Shown here one piece after another: positions 1 to 11,300 of a stretch of 64,000 bases of DNA. The first letter of the stretch is position 1, and each line of letters opens with the position of its first letter. The notes under the pieces are model-generated. The model saw only the letters and a program-made list of their open reading frames with translations, had not been told where the DNA came from and made no database searches. The position numbers and the translations under genes were made by a program. Origin of the DNA: an uncultured Gammaproteobacteria bacterium (lineage in GTDB: Bacteria; Pseudomonadota; Gammaproteobacteria; Coxiellales; Coxiellaceae); assembly GCA_902581285.1 (NCBI GenBank), contig CACHNP010000004.1:1-64000 (forward strand), in the 5' to 3' direction.

Positions 1-1
1 C

Positions 2-379
2 GGGGAGAAGGATGCAGCCGGAATATTAACCATCGGAAAATTGATATCGCCTCGCTTTGCTTGGGAATTTGATGCTCTTAAAGGATATTTAGTAAGTAGG
101 GATGTGCATGAAGAAGATGCGAATTTTGTCGGTGGCAGTCTAAGATGGTTATTCCCTATTGGAGATAGAGCTAACTTCTACGCTAAGCTGGGTGCAGGTG
201 TGTTTAGCAAAAGAGAAGAACACAAGCGCGATTTTGAGAATAGATTCACGCCTTATGACGGGATTGGATTATCCTATGCATTGAGTAAAAAAGTAGATCT
301 TGGCATCTCTTATAAAGGTGCCCTACTAATCTTAATTGATAATGGAGTGGTTTCAGGGAACCTCACTTATCATTTTTAA
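2..379 (+). CDS. Outer-membrane beta-barrel protein, C-terminal part (5' end outside the window)
   Basis: The reading frame is open from base 2, so the gene begins before the window. About 125 residues are visible. They show alternating polar and hydrophobic strands with aromatic residues (FAWEFDAL, GGSLRWLFPI, NFYAKLGAGVF, GIGLSYAL, DLGISYKGAL) and end in YHF. A terminal aromatic residue is the usual BAM recognition signature of outer-membrane barrels. Strand length and size resemble the 8-strand OmpA/OmpW-like or porin-like small barrels, but the family cannot be fixed without the N-terminus. A strong intrinsic terminator follows 25 bases downstream, so this is the last gene of its transcript. 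An internal TTG at 41 is not a credible start because the upstream frame reads as the same protein. Confidence 0.7.
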   Translation, partial: GEKDAAGILTIGKLISPRFAWEFDALKGYLVSRDVHEEDANFVGGSLRWLFPIGDRANFYAKLGAGVFSKREEHKRDFENRFTPYDGIGLSYALSKKVDLGISYKGALLILIDNGVVSGNLTYHF

Positions 380-403
380 CATATCCCAAAAAGTTATCCT
401 TAC

Positions 404-428
404 AACCAGCCACCAGGCTGGTTTTTTT
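404..428 (+). terminator. Rho-independent terminator after the outer-membrane protein gene
   Basis: A perfect 8-bp stem, AACCAGCC (404-411) with GGCTGGTT (416-423), closes a 4-base ACCA loop and runs into a T tract to 428. It lies 25 bases after the stop of the outer-membrane protein gene. Confidence 0.9.
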
Positions 429-546
429 ATTCGATAATCCAAAAAAGAATTTCAACTCTTATCCGAGAGTTAGATAGCGTGTATTGACAGAACAGAGACT
501 TACAGGCAACATTCTCTTTGTGACTAATTAAAAATAGGTGAGCACA

Positions 547-1554
547 GTGAAAACGCTTTTTTTCCAACATGTCGTTGATATCATACACCAAACCTCAATA
601 CCCAAATTTTTTAGCGGGCTTTACAATCAACTCCAACAAGACTTTTCCAGATGGCATGACTTCCGTATACAACCCCGTATGGCATCTCATTACACGAAGG
701 GCGTCATCGAACTGATGCCAACAACAACAGCGTCTCATCATGTATTTAAGTTTGTAAATGGCCATCCAGCTAATACCCAGCTTGGGTTACCAAATATCGT
801 TGCCTTTGGAGCACTCACCGAAACAGAGACGGGCATCCCGACACTGCTCGCCGACATGACACTGTTAACGGCATTTCGTACAGCAGTCACATCTACGCTT
901 GCTGCAAGTTATTTAGCACGCGATAAAAGTCAATCCATGGCACTGATTGGCACTGGGGCACAAAGTGAGTTTCAAGCATTAGCCTTTCATCATTTACTGG
1001 GCATCAGAACTATCCAGTATTTTGACACCGACAATAACGCCATGAACAAATTCCACAATAACCTCGACCCCACTTCGAGACTTAAACTCAAAGCCTGTGC
1101 TTCAATTGAAGAGGCGTGCGATGGGTGTGACATTATCACCACCGCGACCGCAGCCAAACAGCATACCTCCATCCTCAGTCATGATATGATGCGACCAGGG
1201 TTGTTCATTAATGGAATCGGGGGAGACTGCCCAGGAAAGACTGAACTTAGAAACATTCTAGACAACGTGAACACGATTACGGTTGATTATTTACAGCAAG
1301 CCAAAATTGAAGGGGAAATTCAACATTGTCAGCAGCATACTCATGTCAAAGAGTTACATCAAATTGTCACCGGCGAAGAACCAGGCCGTCAACACGACTC
1401 TGAGATTCACCTATTTGATTCGGTTGGTTGCGCTATTGAAGACTTTAGTGCCCTCACTTATATTAATCAACTGGCAGAGGAATACGGTGTTGGACAGGAG
1501 ACTGACTTCATACCTCAATTATCCGACCCGAAAAATCTATTCGGCTTACTGTGA
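547..1554 (+). CDS. Ornithine cyclodeaminase / mu-crystallin family protein
   Basis: The product is about 335 residues, the usual length of the family. It has the N-terminal dimerisation and substrate half (FRIQPRMASHYTKGVIELMP) followed by a Rossmann NAD-binding core with the motif GTGAQSEFQALAF. Family members include ornithine cyclodeaminase (ornithine to proline plus ammonia), alanine dehydrogenase types and imine reductases. The substrate cannot be told from sequence. Two GTG starts are possible. I prefer 547 because AGGTGA at 536-541 sits 5 bases before it, whereas the GTG at 538 has no ribosome site. The gene is convergent with the FAAL-ACP-acyltransferase gene and their stop codons are one base apart. 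Whether it supplies an amino acid (proline or a head group) to the lipid locus is speculation. Confidence 0.85.
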   Translation: MKTLFFQHVVDIIHQTSIPKFFSGLYNQLQQDFSRWHDFRIQPRMASHYTKGVIELMPTTTASHHVFKFVNGHPANTQLGLPNIVAFGALTETETGIPTLLADMTLLTAFRTAVTSTLAASYLARDKSQSMALIGTGAQSEFQALAFHHLLGIRTIQYFDTDNNAMNKFHNNLDPTSRLKLKACASIEEACDGCDIITTATAAKQHTSILSHDMMRPGLFINGIGGDCPGKTELRNILDNVNTITVDYLQQAKIEGEIQHCQQHTHVKELHQIVTGEEPGRQHDSEIHLFDSVGCAIEDFSALTYINQLAEEYGVGQETDFIPQLSDPKNLFGLL

Positions 1555-1555
1555 G

Positions 1556-4500
1556 TCAATTACATTTGTCCGTAAATAAAGGCGTCTCATCGACACCAGG
1601 CAATCGCTCAGGCATGCAGCGTTTGTGCAGCACAGCGAGACCCGCTCTAATAATGTCGATCAAAAAGGCGGAATTTCGATTATACAGTTGTCGGGCCACC
1701 CTTTCGCGAAATAACCGTTGATCCTTAAACCGTCGGTTTGCTATTATTGAACCAATGTACTCATCCAAAAACAACCACTCACTAACATCTTTTAGTATGG
1801 TCGGCATAATTAATGCAAAAACCTCATCAACCTGCTCAAAAGTGGCCAACGAGCCATAAAACAGCAGTTCAGGTGCACCTTGTTCATTCACAATCGCCTC
1901 AACCGGCGTGACATCGACACCCAAGTTAAGTAGCGTATTGACTAAATTAGTATAAATAGGAAAGCCACGCTGCTGAAAGGATTGAATCACCGGGCAGTCA
2001 TGATCAATATGATGCTGCTTAATCATCGAGGCCACTGAGCAGTTTTGCTGTTGAATATTGACTCGATCAATTAGTATCAAGCCATAGCCACCCTGCTGAA
2101 TTTTTTCACTCAATTCTTTCAAAACCATCACGTCAGCCGCATACTTCACCTCTAAATAACCTGATTTGAATAATCGGTTAAATGCTCTTAACGTCAAACC
2201 CAGAACACGGTAATTAAAAAATGAATCTGTGATAATGGTCAACCGTTTCTTTTCTCGACTAAGGTATCGCACAAGCAATGGAAACAAAATCATGATATTG
2301 GTTCGAGAATGAAAACACATAAATAACGTCGATGGGCGTGATTTCAGATACTGACAAAAAGCATTTCCCCATGTCGGTTTTAATTTATTAAGAAAACGAG
2401 CACAAGTGGTATAAGATAAAAAACTAAATAATGAGTACCACTGCGATGTCAACAATATCCGCTTTGATCTCATTGCCATACGATACAACAGACCTGTGTC
2501 ATTTTTTTCGCGTTGAGCGTCTTTCCTTAATGAAAATATACGACCAAACTGCTTTGCCATCGTTCGACTAAAATACCGACTTCCATACAGACGGAAGGTA
2601 AAACGTGATGCAAATGAGGTCGCTCGCTTAAGTAATCGAAAGGCTTTTAACACACCGTGATTTGACGGATCGACCGTAAATCGATGAACGTATGCCTCAG
2701 ACCCTTTCACTTTTTCACATGTCACAGACTTGTGATTTCTTACTGAATCATGCTCAAAAAAGTGTTCAAATGGCATGGTATCAGGCCTTTGCTTCCCACA
2801 CAGCACAGCCTTTTCATTTAAAAGAAACCGTGATAACTTAGCGCACGTAGGGTAAGTCAGGAAATCACTAATAACCACCTTTTTATCAAGAGCATGACTT
2901 AACTGAGATGCCGCCTCAGCAATCATAATCGAGTCCAAACTCAGCTCATCAAACGATGTATCTTCTGTTACATCTTCTTTATTCTTACCGCAATACTGCG
3001 CCAACCAAAGCCGTAAATTTTCACACAAAGCACCCTGATCATCTGTTTTTTCAAATCTCACATTCTCATTCAGCTGTCGACTTTCAAACTCCCAACATTG
3101 AATGACTGGCAGTGAATTTGCTAGAAACTTCTGCTTCACTTTTCGTCTTTGCACTTTCCCGCTAGTGGTTTTACACATGCCACCCACCTTGATTAACACA
3201 ACAGAACTCACGCTCAATTGGGTTTCCGTATTAACCTTCGCCAATATAGATCGTATAATTCCCGCATAGCTTTCTTTAGGAGCCGTTTTCTTTACTTCAC
3301 AAACAATACAAACGCTTTCTTGTTGATTTCTTTCGTATGAAAAAGCCGCCACACACCCTTTTCTCACATTCAAGTCCGCTGTTTCTACGTGATGTTCAAT
3401 ATCCTGAGGTGCGTAGTTACGGCCACGAATAATAATCATATCTTTTAAACGACCAACAACATATAACTCCTCATCCTTCAAAAAGCCAAGGTCACCTGTT
3501 CGCATATACGGACCATCGTTACAACGTGTGTACGCATTAAAAGTCTCCTGCGTCGCCTCTTTTCTACCCCAGTACCCTTTTGCCACACTCGATCCTCGAC
3601 ACCATATTTCCCCTACACCGCCCTCGTTCATAATATCTTTACTATCAGGATCGACAATAATTAATTGATGATCATTAATCACTTTTCCCGTACTCACAAA
3701 ATAGTCGCATGACACATCATATAGATGACTTTGATTTTTCAAAAAGTCTGTATTGGATTTCACAACATTAAGTTCACCCTCAACATTGCTAACATTTCTA
3801 CCCGTCATATCAACCGTTATCTCTGCCAGACCATAACACGTACAAATACTTTCCTCTTTGAAGCCCAACTTAGAAAATCGATTGACAAAACGTTTCAAGG
3901 TATCAAACCTGATTGTTTCTGCACCGGAAAATGCAACAGCCCAATTTGATAAATTTAAATGACTCGTTTGCTCTTCAGTTGTTTTTCGCAGTAAGAGCTC
4001 ATAAGCAAAATTCGGCCCTCCACTGTAACATCGTCTCGATGACGATATGGCCTTTAACCACTTTATAGGACTTGAAATAAAATCCAATGGTGAAAAAAAC
4101 ACGCTATCGATATCATTATACAATGGCATAAATAACGAATTAACCAAACCCATGTCATGGTACAAGGGCAACCAGCTCACAATAAAGTCCACATTTTTAC
4201 AAGTTAAATAACTGATGCACGCGGTATTTTTTACAATATTATCATGAGAGATCATCACACCCTTCGGGTGCCCAGTTGACCCTGATGTGTACTGCAAATA
4301 CGCTAAATCATTCGCATTAACACGAATAAGTCCCGCTGTATTGATATTTGATGCTGTTATCTTCGTGGTATTGATCTTCTTTACCTTCGAAAAAGTAATT
4401 TTTTCCTGGTGTTTATTATCACTTCGCTTAAACGCATGCATGACGCCATCTTTAATTGAACTAATCTTAAGCAAAGATATAATTGATCCAGTTGATAACA

Positions 4501-4846
4501 TCACAGATGGCGTGGAATCCATGGTTAACAACTCGAGTTTTTCTATTGAACTTTGTAAATTATTGGGATTGGGCGGATACGCCGGCACAGCAATCACACC
4601 CGCATACAAGCAGCCAAAAAAAGCACAGATAAATTCTAAACCGGGTGGGTACAACAAAAGAGCTCGATCGCCGGGCTTTGCTTCAGCTTGTAATCGAGCC
4701 GCAATCGCCAGGGCTCGCTGGTGCAACTGACCATAGGTTAAGGTCAACTCTTCTTTGTCACCGTCAACTAAAAAACGATAAGCTATTTTATCACCACTGG
4801 CCTGCGCCCTATCGCGCAGAATATCGACAAACGTACGGTCATCCAT
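1556..4846 (-). CDS. Fatty-acyl-AMP ligase - acyl carrier protein - acyltransferase-like fusion
   Basis: A 1096-residue protein in three parts. Residues 1-600 are an adenylate-forming ligase of the FAAL type: TSGSTGHPKG near 190, GDLGFL near 450, and GRLKDMIIIRGRNYAPQDIE near 470-490. FAALs activate a fatty acid as acyl-AMP and load it on an ACP. Residues about 605-680 are that ACP, with the phosphopantetheine serine at 639 in LDSIM. Residues about 720-1096 are a region I cannot name exactly. LFMCFHSRTN near 846, LGVDVTPVE and VSEWLFLDEY suggest the LpxL/LABLAT acyltransferase fold, but the acidic residue of the HX4(D/E) motif is not evident. No KS, AT, reductase or thioesterase is present. 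The first 93 residues are nearly identical to those of the large PKS upstream and diverge sharply afterwards. Inferred role: activate a fatty acid and transfer it unextended to an acceptor. Confidence 0.85.
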   Translation of the reverse strand: MDDRTFVDILRDRAQASGDKIAYRFLVDGDKEELTLTYGQLHQRALAIAARLQAEAKPGDRALLLYPPGLEFICAFFGCLYAGVIAVPAYPPNPNNLQSSIEKLELLTMDSTPSVMLSTGSIISLLKISSIKDGVMHAFKRSDNKHQEKITFSKVKKINTTKITASNINTAGLIRVNANDLAYLQYTSGSTGHPKGVMISHDNIVKNTACISYLTCKNVDFIVSWLPLYHDMGLVNSLFMPLYNDIDSVFFSPLDFISSPIKWLKAISSSRRCYSGGPNFAYELLLRKTTEEQTSHLNLSNWAVAFSGAETIRFDTLKRFVNRFSKLGFKEESICTCYGLAEITVDMTGRNVSNVEGELNVVKSNTDFLKNQSHLYDVSCDYFVSTGKVINDHQLIIVDPDSKDIMNEGGVGEIWCRGSSVAKGYWGRKEATQETFNAYTRCNDGPYMRTGDLGFLKDEELYVVGRLKDMIIIRGRNYAPQDIEHHVETADLNVRKGCVAAFSYERNQQESVCIVCEVKKTAPKESYAGIIRSILAKVNTETQLSVSSVVLIKVGGMCKTTSGKVQRRKVKQKFLANSLPVIQCWEFESRQLNENVRFEKTDDQGALCENLRLWLAQYCGKNKEDVTEDTSFDELSLDSIMIAEAASQLSHALDKKVVISDFLTYPTCAKLSRFLLNEKAVLCGKQRPDTMPFEHFFEHDSVRNHKSVTCEKVKGSEAYVHRFTVDPSNHGVLKAFRLLKRATSFASRFTFRLYGSRYFSRTMAKQFGRIFSLRKDAQREKNDTGLLYRMAMRSKRILLTSQWYSLFSFLSYTTCARFLNKLKPTWGNAFCQYLKSRPSTLFMCFHSRTNIMILFPLLVRYLSREKKRLTIITDSFFNYRVLGLTLRAFNRLFKSGYLEVKYAADVMVLKELSEKIQQGGYGLILIDRVNIQQQNCSVASMIKQHHIDHDCPVIQSFQQRGFPIYTNLVNTLLNLGVDVTPVEAIVNEQGAPELLFYGSLATFEQVDEVFALIMPTILKDVSEWLFLDEYIGSIIANRRFKDQRLFRERVARQLYNRNSAFLIDIIRAGLAVLHKRCMPERLPGVDETPLFTDKCN

Positions 4847-4849
4847 GTG
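4572..4849 (-). repeat. 278-bp direct repeat, copy A (5' end of FAAL-ACP-acyltransferase gene)
   Basis: Aligned without gaps to 22106-22383 I count 8 mismatches in 278 bases (about 97% identity). The stretch 4611-4799 is 189 bases with no mismatch. It encodes the first ~92 residues of the ligase and ends just before the start codon. Homology drops abruptly beyond 4572. Confidence 0.95.
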
Positions 4850-4906
4850 TAAACCCTTTGAAATCCATAAGAATAATTAAGCTATTTACTATACCAGATA
4901 TAAATC

Positions 4907-4920
4907 AAAAAAAAAAAAAA
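4907..4920 (-). other. A14 tract between the two lipid-locus genes (U14 in the minus-strand transcript)
   Basis: A run of 14 A on the plus strand lies between the 3' end of the large PKS gene and the start of the FAAL-ACP-acyltransferase gene. In the transcript it is a U run and could act as a weak terminator or separator. I could not find a convincing GC-rich stem just before it, so its function is open. Confidence 0.4.
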
Positions 4921-5075
4921 GAATTGAATGGATTTTTTTGTTTTGAGCATTCGATTTGCTTTGTGGATTCAAATTAAACAGACAGAGTGTATAGCAACAA
5001 CTGTGGGACACCGTTTGAATTTCTCAACCAAGACCGTATACGAAAACCCATTTAATATGAATTACAGAGACGCTA

Positions 5076-5321
5076 TCAAAGGGTACCAAATTCTTCAGTG
5101 ATTTTCTTTAACACTTCAGGCTGCTGAAACTTGATATCGCGCATTAAAAACTCATCATTGATGACGTGTCGAAAGCGGTCTTCATCACGCGCGATCATTT
5201 CTTGAACCCTCACAGCAAACAAATCAAAATGAAAAAAATTACACCCGATCAAGCACGCCAGAGTTACTCCATGCGTGTGTATGTAAATGTCCCTCCAATA
5301 GAGTATATCGCTCGAAAGATT
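5076..5321 (-). pseudogene. Out-of-frame 3' end of the large PKS gene (probable frameshift)
   Basis: Downstream of 5321 the minus-strand frame one base over is open for about 81 codons and stops at 5076-5078. It reads DILYWRDIYIHTHGVTLACL, then GCNFFHFDLFAVRVQEMIAR, and ends KKITEEFGTL, which has the composition of a real protein. The in-frame version ends earlier, at 5239. The shifted frame restores a tail (ERY / ILYWRDIYIH) that resembles the C-terminal QW-WLH-type element of LpxL-like acyltransferases, and matches in character the tail of the partner protein (VSEWLFLDEY). A one-base insertion around 5300-5311 would explain it. It could also be a sequencing error or a programmed +1 shift. 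Confidence 0.6.
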
Positions 5322-8300
5322 TTACCAAATAGTCAACTTTTTCATCGTAGATTAACCGCATAAAATTATCCTTCGCGGCTTCTCCCTGTCCTTCAAAAGG
5401 CTTTACACGCGGATGTACTTTTAATTCAGAAAAAGCAGGTTTCAATAAACCCGATATAGGGATCACATCAATAGAGAATACCTTTGACATATCACACAAC
5501 TGATTTTTATAAATAGAAATATCACGCTGCAAAAGATTGCAAACTAGTGGATTATGGTGCTGTACTCGCTCTCCCCCAAACATGTTAGACACGTTAATCG
5601 TGTTGTTAGACGCGTTATAATTAGCGGTTACTGCATCAGGAAAAATAATGATTAAACGCTGCTCATTAACAGCCTGAGTCAGTTTATCCAGATAATCTCT
5701 AGATATCACGTTGCAATATGTGACATTATCGTTTATTGAAGAAGATTGCTGGTTATAACCGGTGTCTTTTTGCATTAAGCAAAGTTTTCTCCCAGACTGA
5801 GAAAGAAAATACATGATAAGACTGAGCGCAAAGAAATCATCCGCGGTATGATTAAAAAACAATAAGCTGGGGCCTTCAAGTTGTAGCAATAGGTCCAGCT
5901 GGGACCGGTTATAGTGTAATTGCTGATTTATACCGACACCTTTAATATATTCAGATAATTTATCAAAGATATGCGGTTTCTTAGAATCTGTGGATGTATT
6001 CATATAGATACGCTGTACCGACAGGATTGAGTTAATTAGTTCATCCTTATCATCCTGAGTAACATCTGTGCTTTCACCACTCATGAATTTATCCACATAC
6101 ATATCAGTCGCCTTTATAATATCGTGCGCACGAAAAGGATACTTACGACTGAGCTTACTGCGATACAATAAACCATAAAATCGCTTATAAGCCCATCGTG
6201 CCACTCGTTGTTGTGCTGAAGATAATACCGGAAGATTGTATTCAAGATTATTTTGCTTTTTGAGATTTTTCTCTTGTTGTGTAGAATTCTCTTCTGTTAA
6301 TAATTCACACTCTTTGGGGTTTTTAGGTGAAGTGCCATCTAGATCAACACTACTTTTTCTCGAATCACTCGATAAATCAGGATTCATTCGAGGGCCCTCT
6401 TCTTGACTTGACAAGCCATCTGATCGCAGTAACTCGGACTTAAATGATTCCATTGATACGTCTTGTAACAGTGAGCAAACATACTTTGAGAGCTGACTAA
6501 TCGTGTTGTTATCCAGTAGAGTATGAGTATTTAATTCAATACTATTTCCGAAAACACGCTGCAATCGATTCTTAAACTCCAATGCCATGAGTGAGTCCAA
6601 GCCTAAATCAAAAAATCCTTTGTTAACATCAATGCTTTTCGGATTCTGAATCTGCAACACACGAGAGAGTTCTTCAGCAATGCGTTCTTGCATGAGCGTC
6701 AATCCCGCTTCCTCAGATAATGATATCAACTCTTTTATAAAAGCACCTTGCTGAGTCGCTATCCTCACTGTTTCTTGAAGTAGTTCAGTGAGATAAGCCG
6801 GCACCTCAGACAACTGTTGAGAGAATTGCTGCCAGTTCGCATTCACCACACTTAACTGACTAATGAGTTGATCTGTATGCATGGTTTCACGTAACGCCTG
6901 CAAACCATCTTTAATGCTAATGGAACTGATTCCTATCCCTTGATGACGATATTGTTGATCAACAGCCATTCCCACATCGGCCCAAGCGCCCCAGTTGACA
7001 CTTAAACCTACTAAGCTTTGTTGATGACGTTGATGCACCAACGCATCCATAAACGCATTCGCCGCCGCATAGTTGGCTTGTCCGCCAGATCCCATTTGCG
7101 AAGCAATCGATGAGAATAACACAAAGTGATCAAGGTCATTATCTTGGGTTAACTCATGCAGGTTCCATGAACCGTGTACCTTCGCTGCAAATACGGCATT
7201 GAATGAATCAGCATCTTGTTTTAATAATGTCGCATCACGCAATACCCCCGCGCAATGGATAATGCCTTTAAGCGGCGCTTGCTTGGTATTAATTTCGTGC
7301 AAACACGCAGACAGCATCTCTCGCCTGCTCACATCAGCTGAGTACACTTGTACATTGACACCCTGCGATTGCCAACCTTGGATTGTCTCTTGAACCTCTT
7401 CACTCGGCGCGCGACGAGAGAGCAATGCCAACTCATTCGCACCTTGCTCAATCAAGTCTTGCGCAACCTCCCAGCCCAAACCGGATAAACCGCCCGTAAC
7501 AAGATAACAAACGTCTGGTCGAATGCTTCCTACAGGTCGCATACCACTGACCTGATCTTTAAAGCTCACAATCACCTTACCTATCTGACGCCCTTTTTGT
7601 AGGTACGCTAGTCCATCACTGACTTGTTCAACGGGGTAGCTCACATACGGCAAAGACTTGATTTTGTTATCAGTCAACCAAGACACTACCCGCCGCAATA
7701 GGGCTGAACCGCTCTCTGGACTCGCCTGCATCATGCTGTCGATGGCCACAACGGTGTAATTGATATCAGAACGGTATGCATCCGCCTCTGACTCGCTCCA
7801 GATATCGCGTTTGGCCAATTCAATGAATCGCGCCTGTTGGCTGCAAGCATCAAAACTCGCAGCAATGAATCCCTCGCCGGTTAGCGAGTTCAATACCACG
7901 TCTACACCGCGCTGGTTGGTGTCTGCTAATAGTTGTTGTGAATAATCCAAACTACGTGAATCATAAATGTACTTCACACCCAAATTCTGTAAATAACGCC
8001 GCTTACGCACGCTACCTGCCGTGGCGTAAATCGTCGCACCCACGTGCTGCGCGTAACGAATGGCCGCTAGACCCACCCCACCGGTAGCCGCATGAATTAA
8101 AATCGACTCTCCCGCTTGTAGTTGCGCCACTTCACACAAACTGTGATGCACCGTCATCCATACCGCCGGAATAGATGCCGCCTCACAGTCGTTAAACTCT
8201 TCTGGTACGCGACACAGTGCTGCACTTGGCACCACCGCATTAGAACGTAATCCACCTGGCGCCATGCCTAAAACACGATCACCTACGGATAAATCGGTAA

Positions 8301-11300
8301 CAGCTGCACCCACTTCGGTCACACGACCTGCTATATCACCACCCAGCTCTTTAAAGGAACCAGGATACAAACGCATCGCAATCAAGACGTCCCTGAAGTT
8401 TAGAGAACCCGCTAAGATGTCCACTCGAACGTCATCTGCTCCCAATGACTGATTTGAATCAACAGAGACAACGTCAAGATCATCCAACAACCCACTGTCG
8501 CGTGCCGTAATCTGGTACGAGTGTTGAGGCAGTTGAACTAAGGAACGCTTGGGTGCTTGGTAGCGACACAAGCGTCCTACAAACCGAGCGCCATCACAAA
8601 TGACTTGTTGGTTCTCATGTTTTTCTTGATTTCTCTGAAGATGATTTGATAACTCATCTGCCCAAACATCATTTGTAGGCGCACTGAGATCAAGCAATTG
8701 ACACTGTAACTCTGGATGTTCCGTTTGTATCACACGCCCCATGCCCCAGATAGTGGAGTGAGATAGATTTACTGGTAGCGTTAATGAGACATTCTGGACA
8801 CCTTGAGTGACCAACCATAACGCTGGCGTAATAAACTCATTCTGCGTGGCACGTGACTCGCGGATAAATTGTAACAGCGTTTGCACCATATGAAGCGTAG
8901 ATACAGCGGTGTCTTGCGAACGGTAAGCTGTGGTATTCGCATCTTTATCATTAGCATACAGACGTATCACATCCGTAATTTTCTCGTTCACCAAACTATC
9001 GAATAATAGCTCAAAATGTATTTTATTGGATAAATCTGACTCATAGGATATATCACTGTTTTTCTTGAACTGAGTGCTGTGACAAATACTAATCATATCC
9101 TTCGAGAATGCGTCAACAGATATGAGTTGATCAAGCATTGTCTGATTATCAGCAATCACCAAATAACACTCGTTATTATCATTTTGGTTAATATTAACTC
9201 TTGGTATCGTAGTCTGATCATTTACACCGGACTGCTCTAGTTTGTCTGCATGGTTGTTATATTGATAAGCCACCTCACGCCACTGCCACTGGTAAAACCA
9301 GTCATTCACATCTTGTTTTAATCCCAAAACAGCTTCAATCTGCGTACGAGTCACACGCTGGCATTGCAAACCTTGTATAAGCCCAATAGCTCTACCTGAT
9401 TTATCTAGAATAGATATAGATGCTTGCACATCTTGCTCACAAATACTCACCTCATCATAATCAACCCACACCCAAACACGGCTTCCCAGTCTTGAGGAGA
9501 GCTGCAGTGATTCGATTCCGACGGGCATCATCGCATCAATTGACTCAGTTGAATTTTGGGAGGCTATAGCAAGCCCCGCTGCTTGCAAACAACCATCCAG
9601 TAAAGCCGGATGCGCTAAATAATTTTCAGCATTGCCTTGAACTTGAACCTGTGCCAGCAAACCACTGTCTAATTCGAAACACTGCTTAATAACCTGAAAG
9701 TCCAAACCGTAACAAATACCATCACTGGATAATTGATTATAGAAATCAGTAATATCTTTATGCTCACCTTTCGCTTGATACGCCGGGATATTAATATGCA
9801 ATGAAAAGTCAAATTCGGCAGGGGCTAATTGTGCCGCAGCATGCTGTTGCCACATTCCTGATTCTTGCTCACTGTAGACTGTGATGACATCAGACTCAAT
9901 ATCTGAAGACCGTATCACTTGTAGCTGAGATGATTTATCCTCATCTAATTTTAACGCACAATCAATTGAGATATTCTGCAAACTCATGCTTTGCTCGCTG
10001 TCGGCAAGAGCCGCCAGCATCAGCTCTATAAACCCGGCACCTGGAAAGATGACGTGACCAAACATCTGATGATCGTGCAAATACGCTTGATGATCGAGAG
10101 ACAGTTGTGAATAATATATTTGATCATTACTCGCCGATACTAATTTAGATTGCAACAATGGATGGCTAAGTTGTTGTCCTGGCAACCGATCCAATTTACT
10201 TGACTGCTTAACCCAATACCGCTCTCGCTGAAACGGGTATGTCGGCAATAGCACTTTGCGCCGAAGATAGGGTTTATCATACTCAGTCCAATCAAGATCA
10301 ACGCCTTGAGTGTACAGCCGGCCAACAGCAGTAAGCATGGATGACCAGTCGTTCGAGTTAATATCTCTAGATAATGATGCAACAAACTGTGCTTCCGAAA
10401 ATGAGATCGATTGTTGAGCTAATCCAGTTAAGGTACCATCAGGCCCTAATTCTAGATAAATATCACAACCGGCCTGATCAATGGATTTGACACAGCCAGC
10501 AAAGTTAACCGCACTTAAAATATGCTCTACCCAATATTCGGATGTAATTTGATTCTCTTTGATAAAATCACCCGTCACATTAGATAGCAGCTTGATCAGT
10601 GGTGCTTTATATTCAATTTTATCCGCAATCGCTTTAAACGCATCACACATCGGCTGCATCAGTTTGGAATGAAATGCATGAGAGACGTAAAGCGGTATTA
10701 CTCGTATTTCTTTTTCAACTAAAATGGATTTAATCTTTTTAATTTGTGATACTTTACCCGAGAGCACAATCTGCATTGGTGCATTGATGCCTGAAACCGA
10801 CAAATCAAGATTATGATCTTTTAGAATCGTTTTTATAGTTTTAAGATCAGTAAGGGCTACCAACATGCTACCAACCGAAGGTAATCTCTGCATCAAGCGA
10901 CCTCGATGATAAATGAGTGATAACCCGTCTTCTAAACTCATAATATTGGCAACCACTGCTGCCACGTACTCACCTACACTGTGACCACAAACAAAATCCG
11001 GTGCAACACCAAAGCTCAACCACAATTGTGCTAACGCATATTCAATCACAAACAATAACACTTGCGTGTGTTGGGTTTGTGCAATTAATGCGTCATCTTC
11101 ACTCCGCCATACTTCATTAAATTTATAATCATGTTTATTTTCAAGGTGCCGCGCGCAGTGATTGATAATTTTTTTAAATACGGGATGGGTGCCATACAGT
11201 TCATGCCCCAATTTAATTCTTTGTGACCCTTGACCGGTAAACAACCAAGCAATTTTAGGTTTACTTTGATTAGTCACTTTATTTTGAATGAAATCTTTCG

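Noticed and set aside
1554-1556. Shared regulation of the ornithine cyclodeaminase gene with the lipid genes
   Set aside because: They are convergent with stops one base apart; proximity alone does not support co-function.
5166-5363. Plus-strand open frame overlapping the end of the large PKS gene
   Set aside because: It is antisense to both the PKS end and its shifted continuation, and has no ribosome site or protein-like composition.
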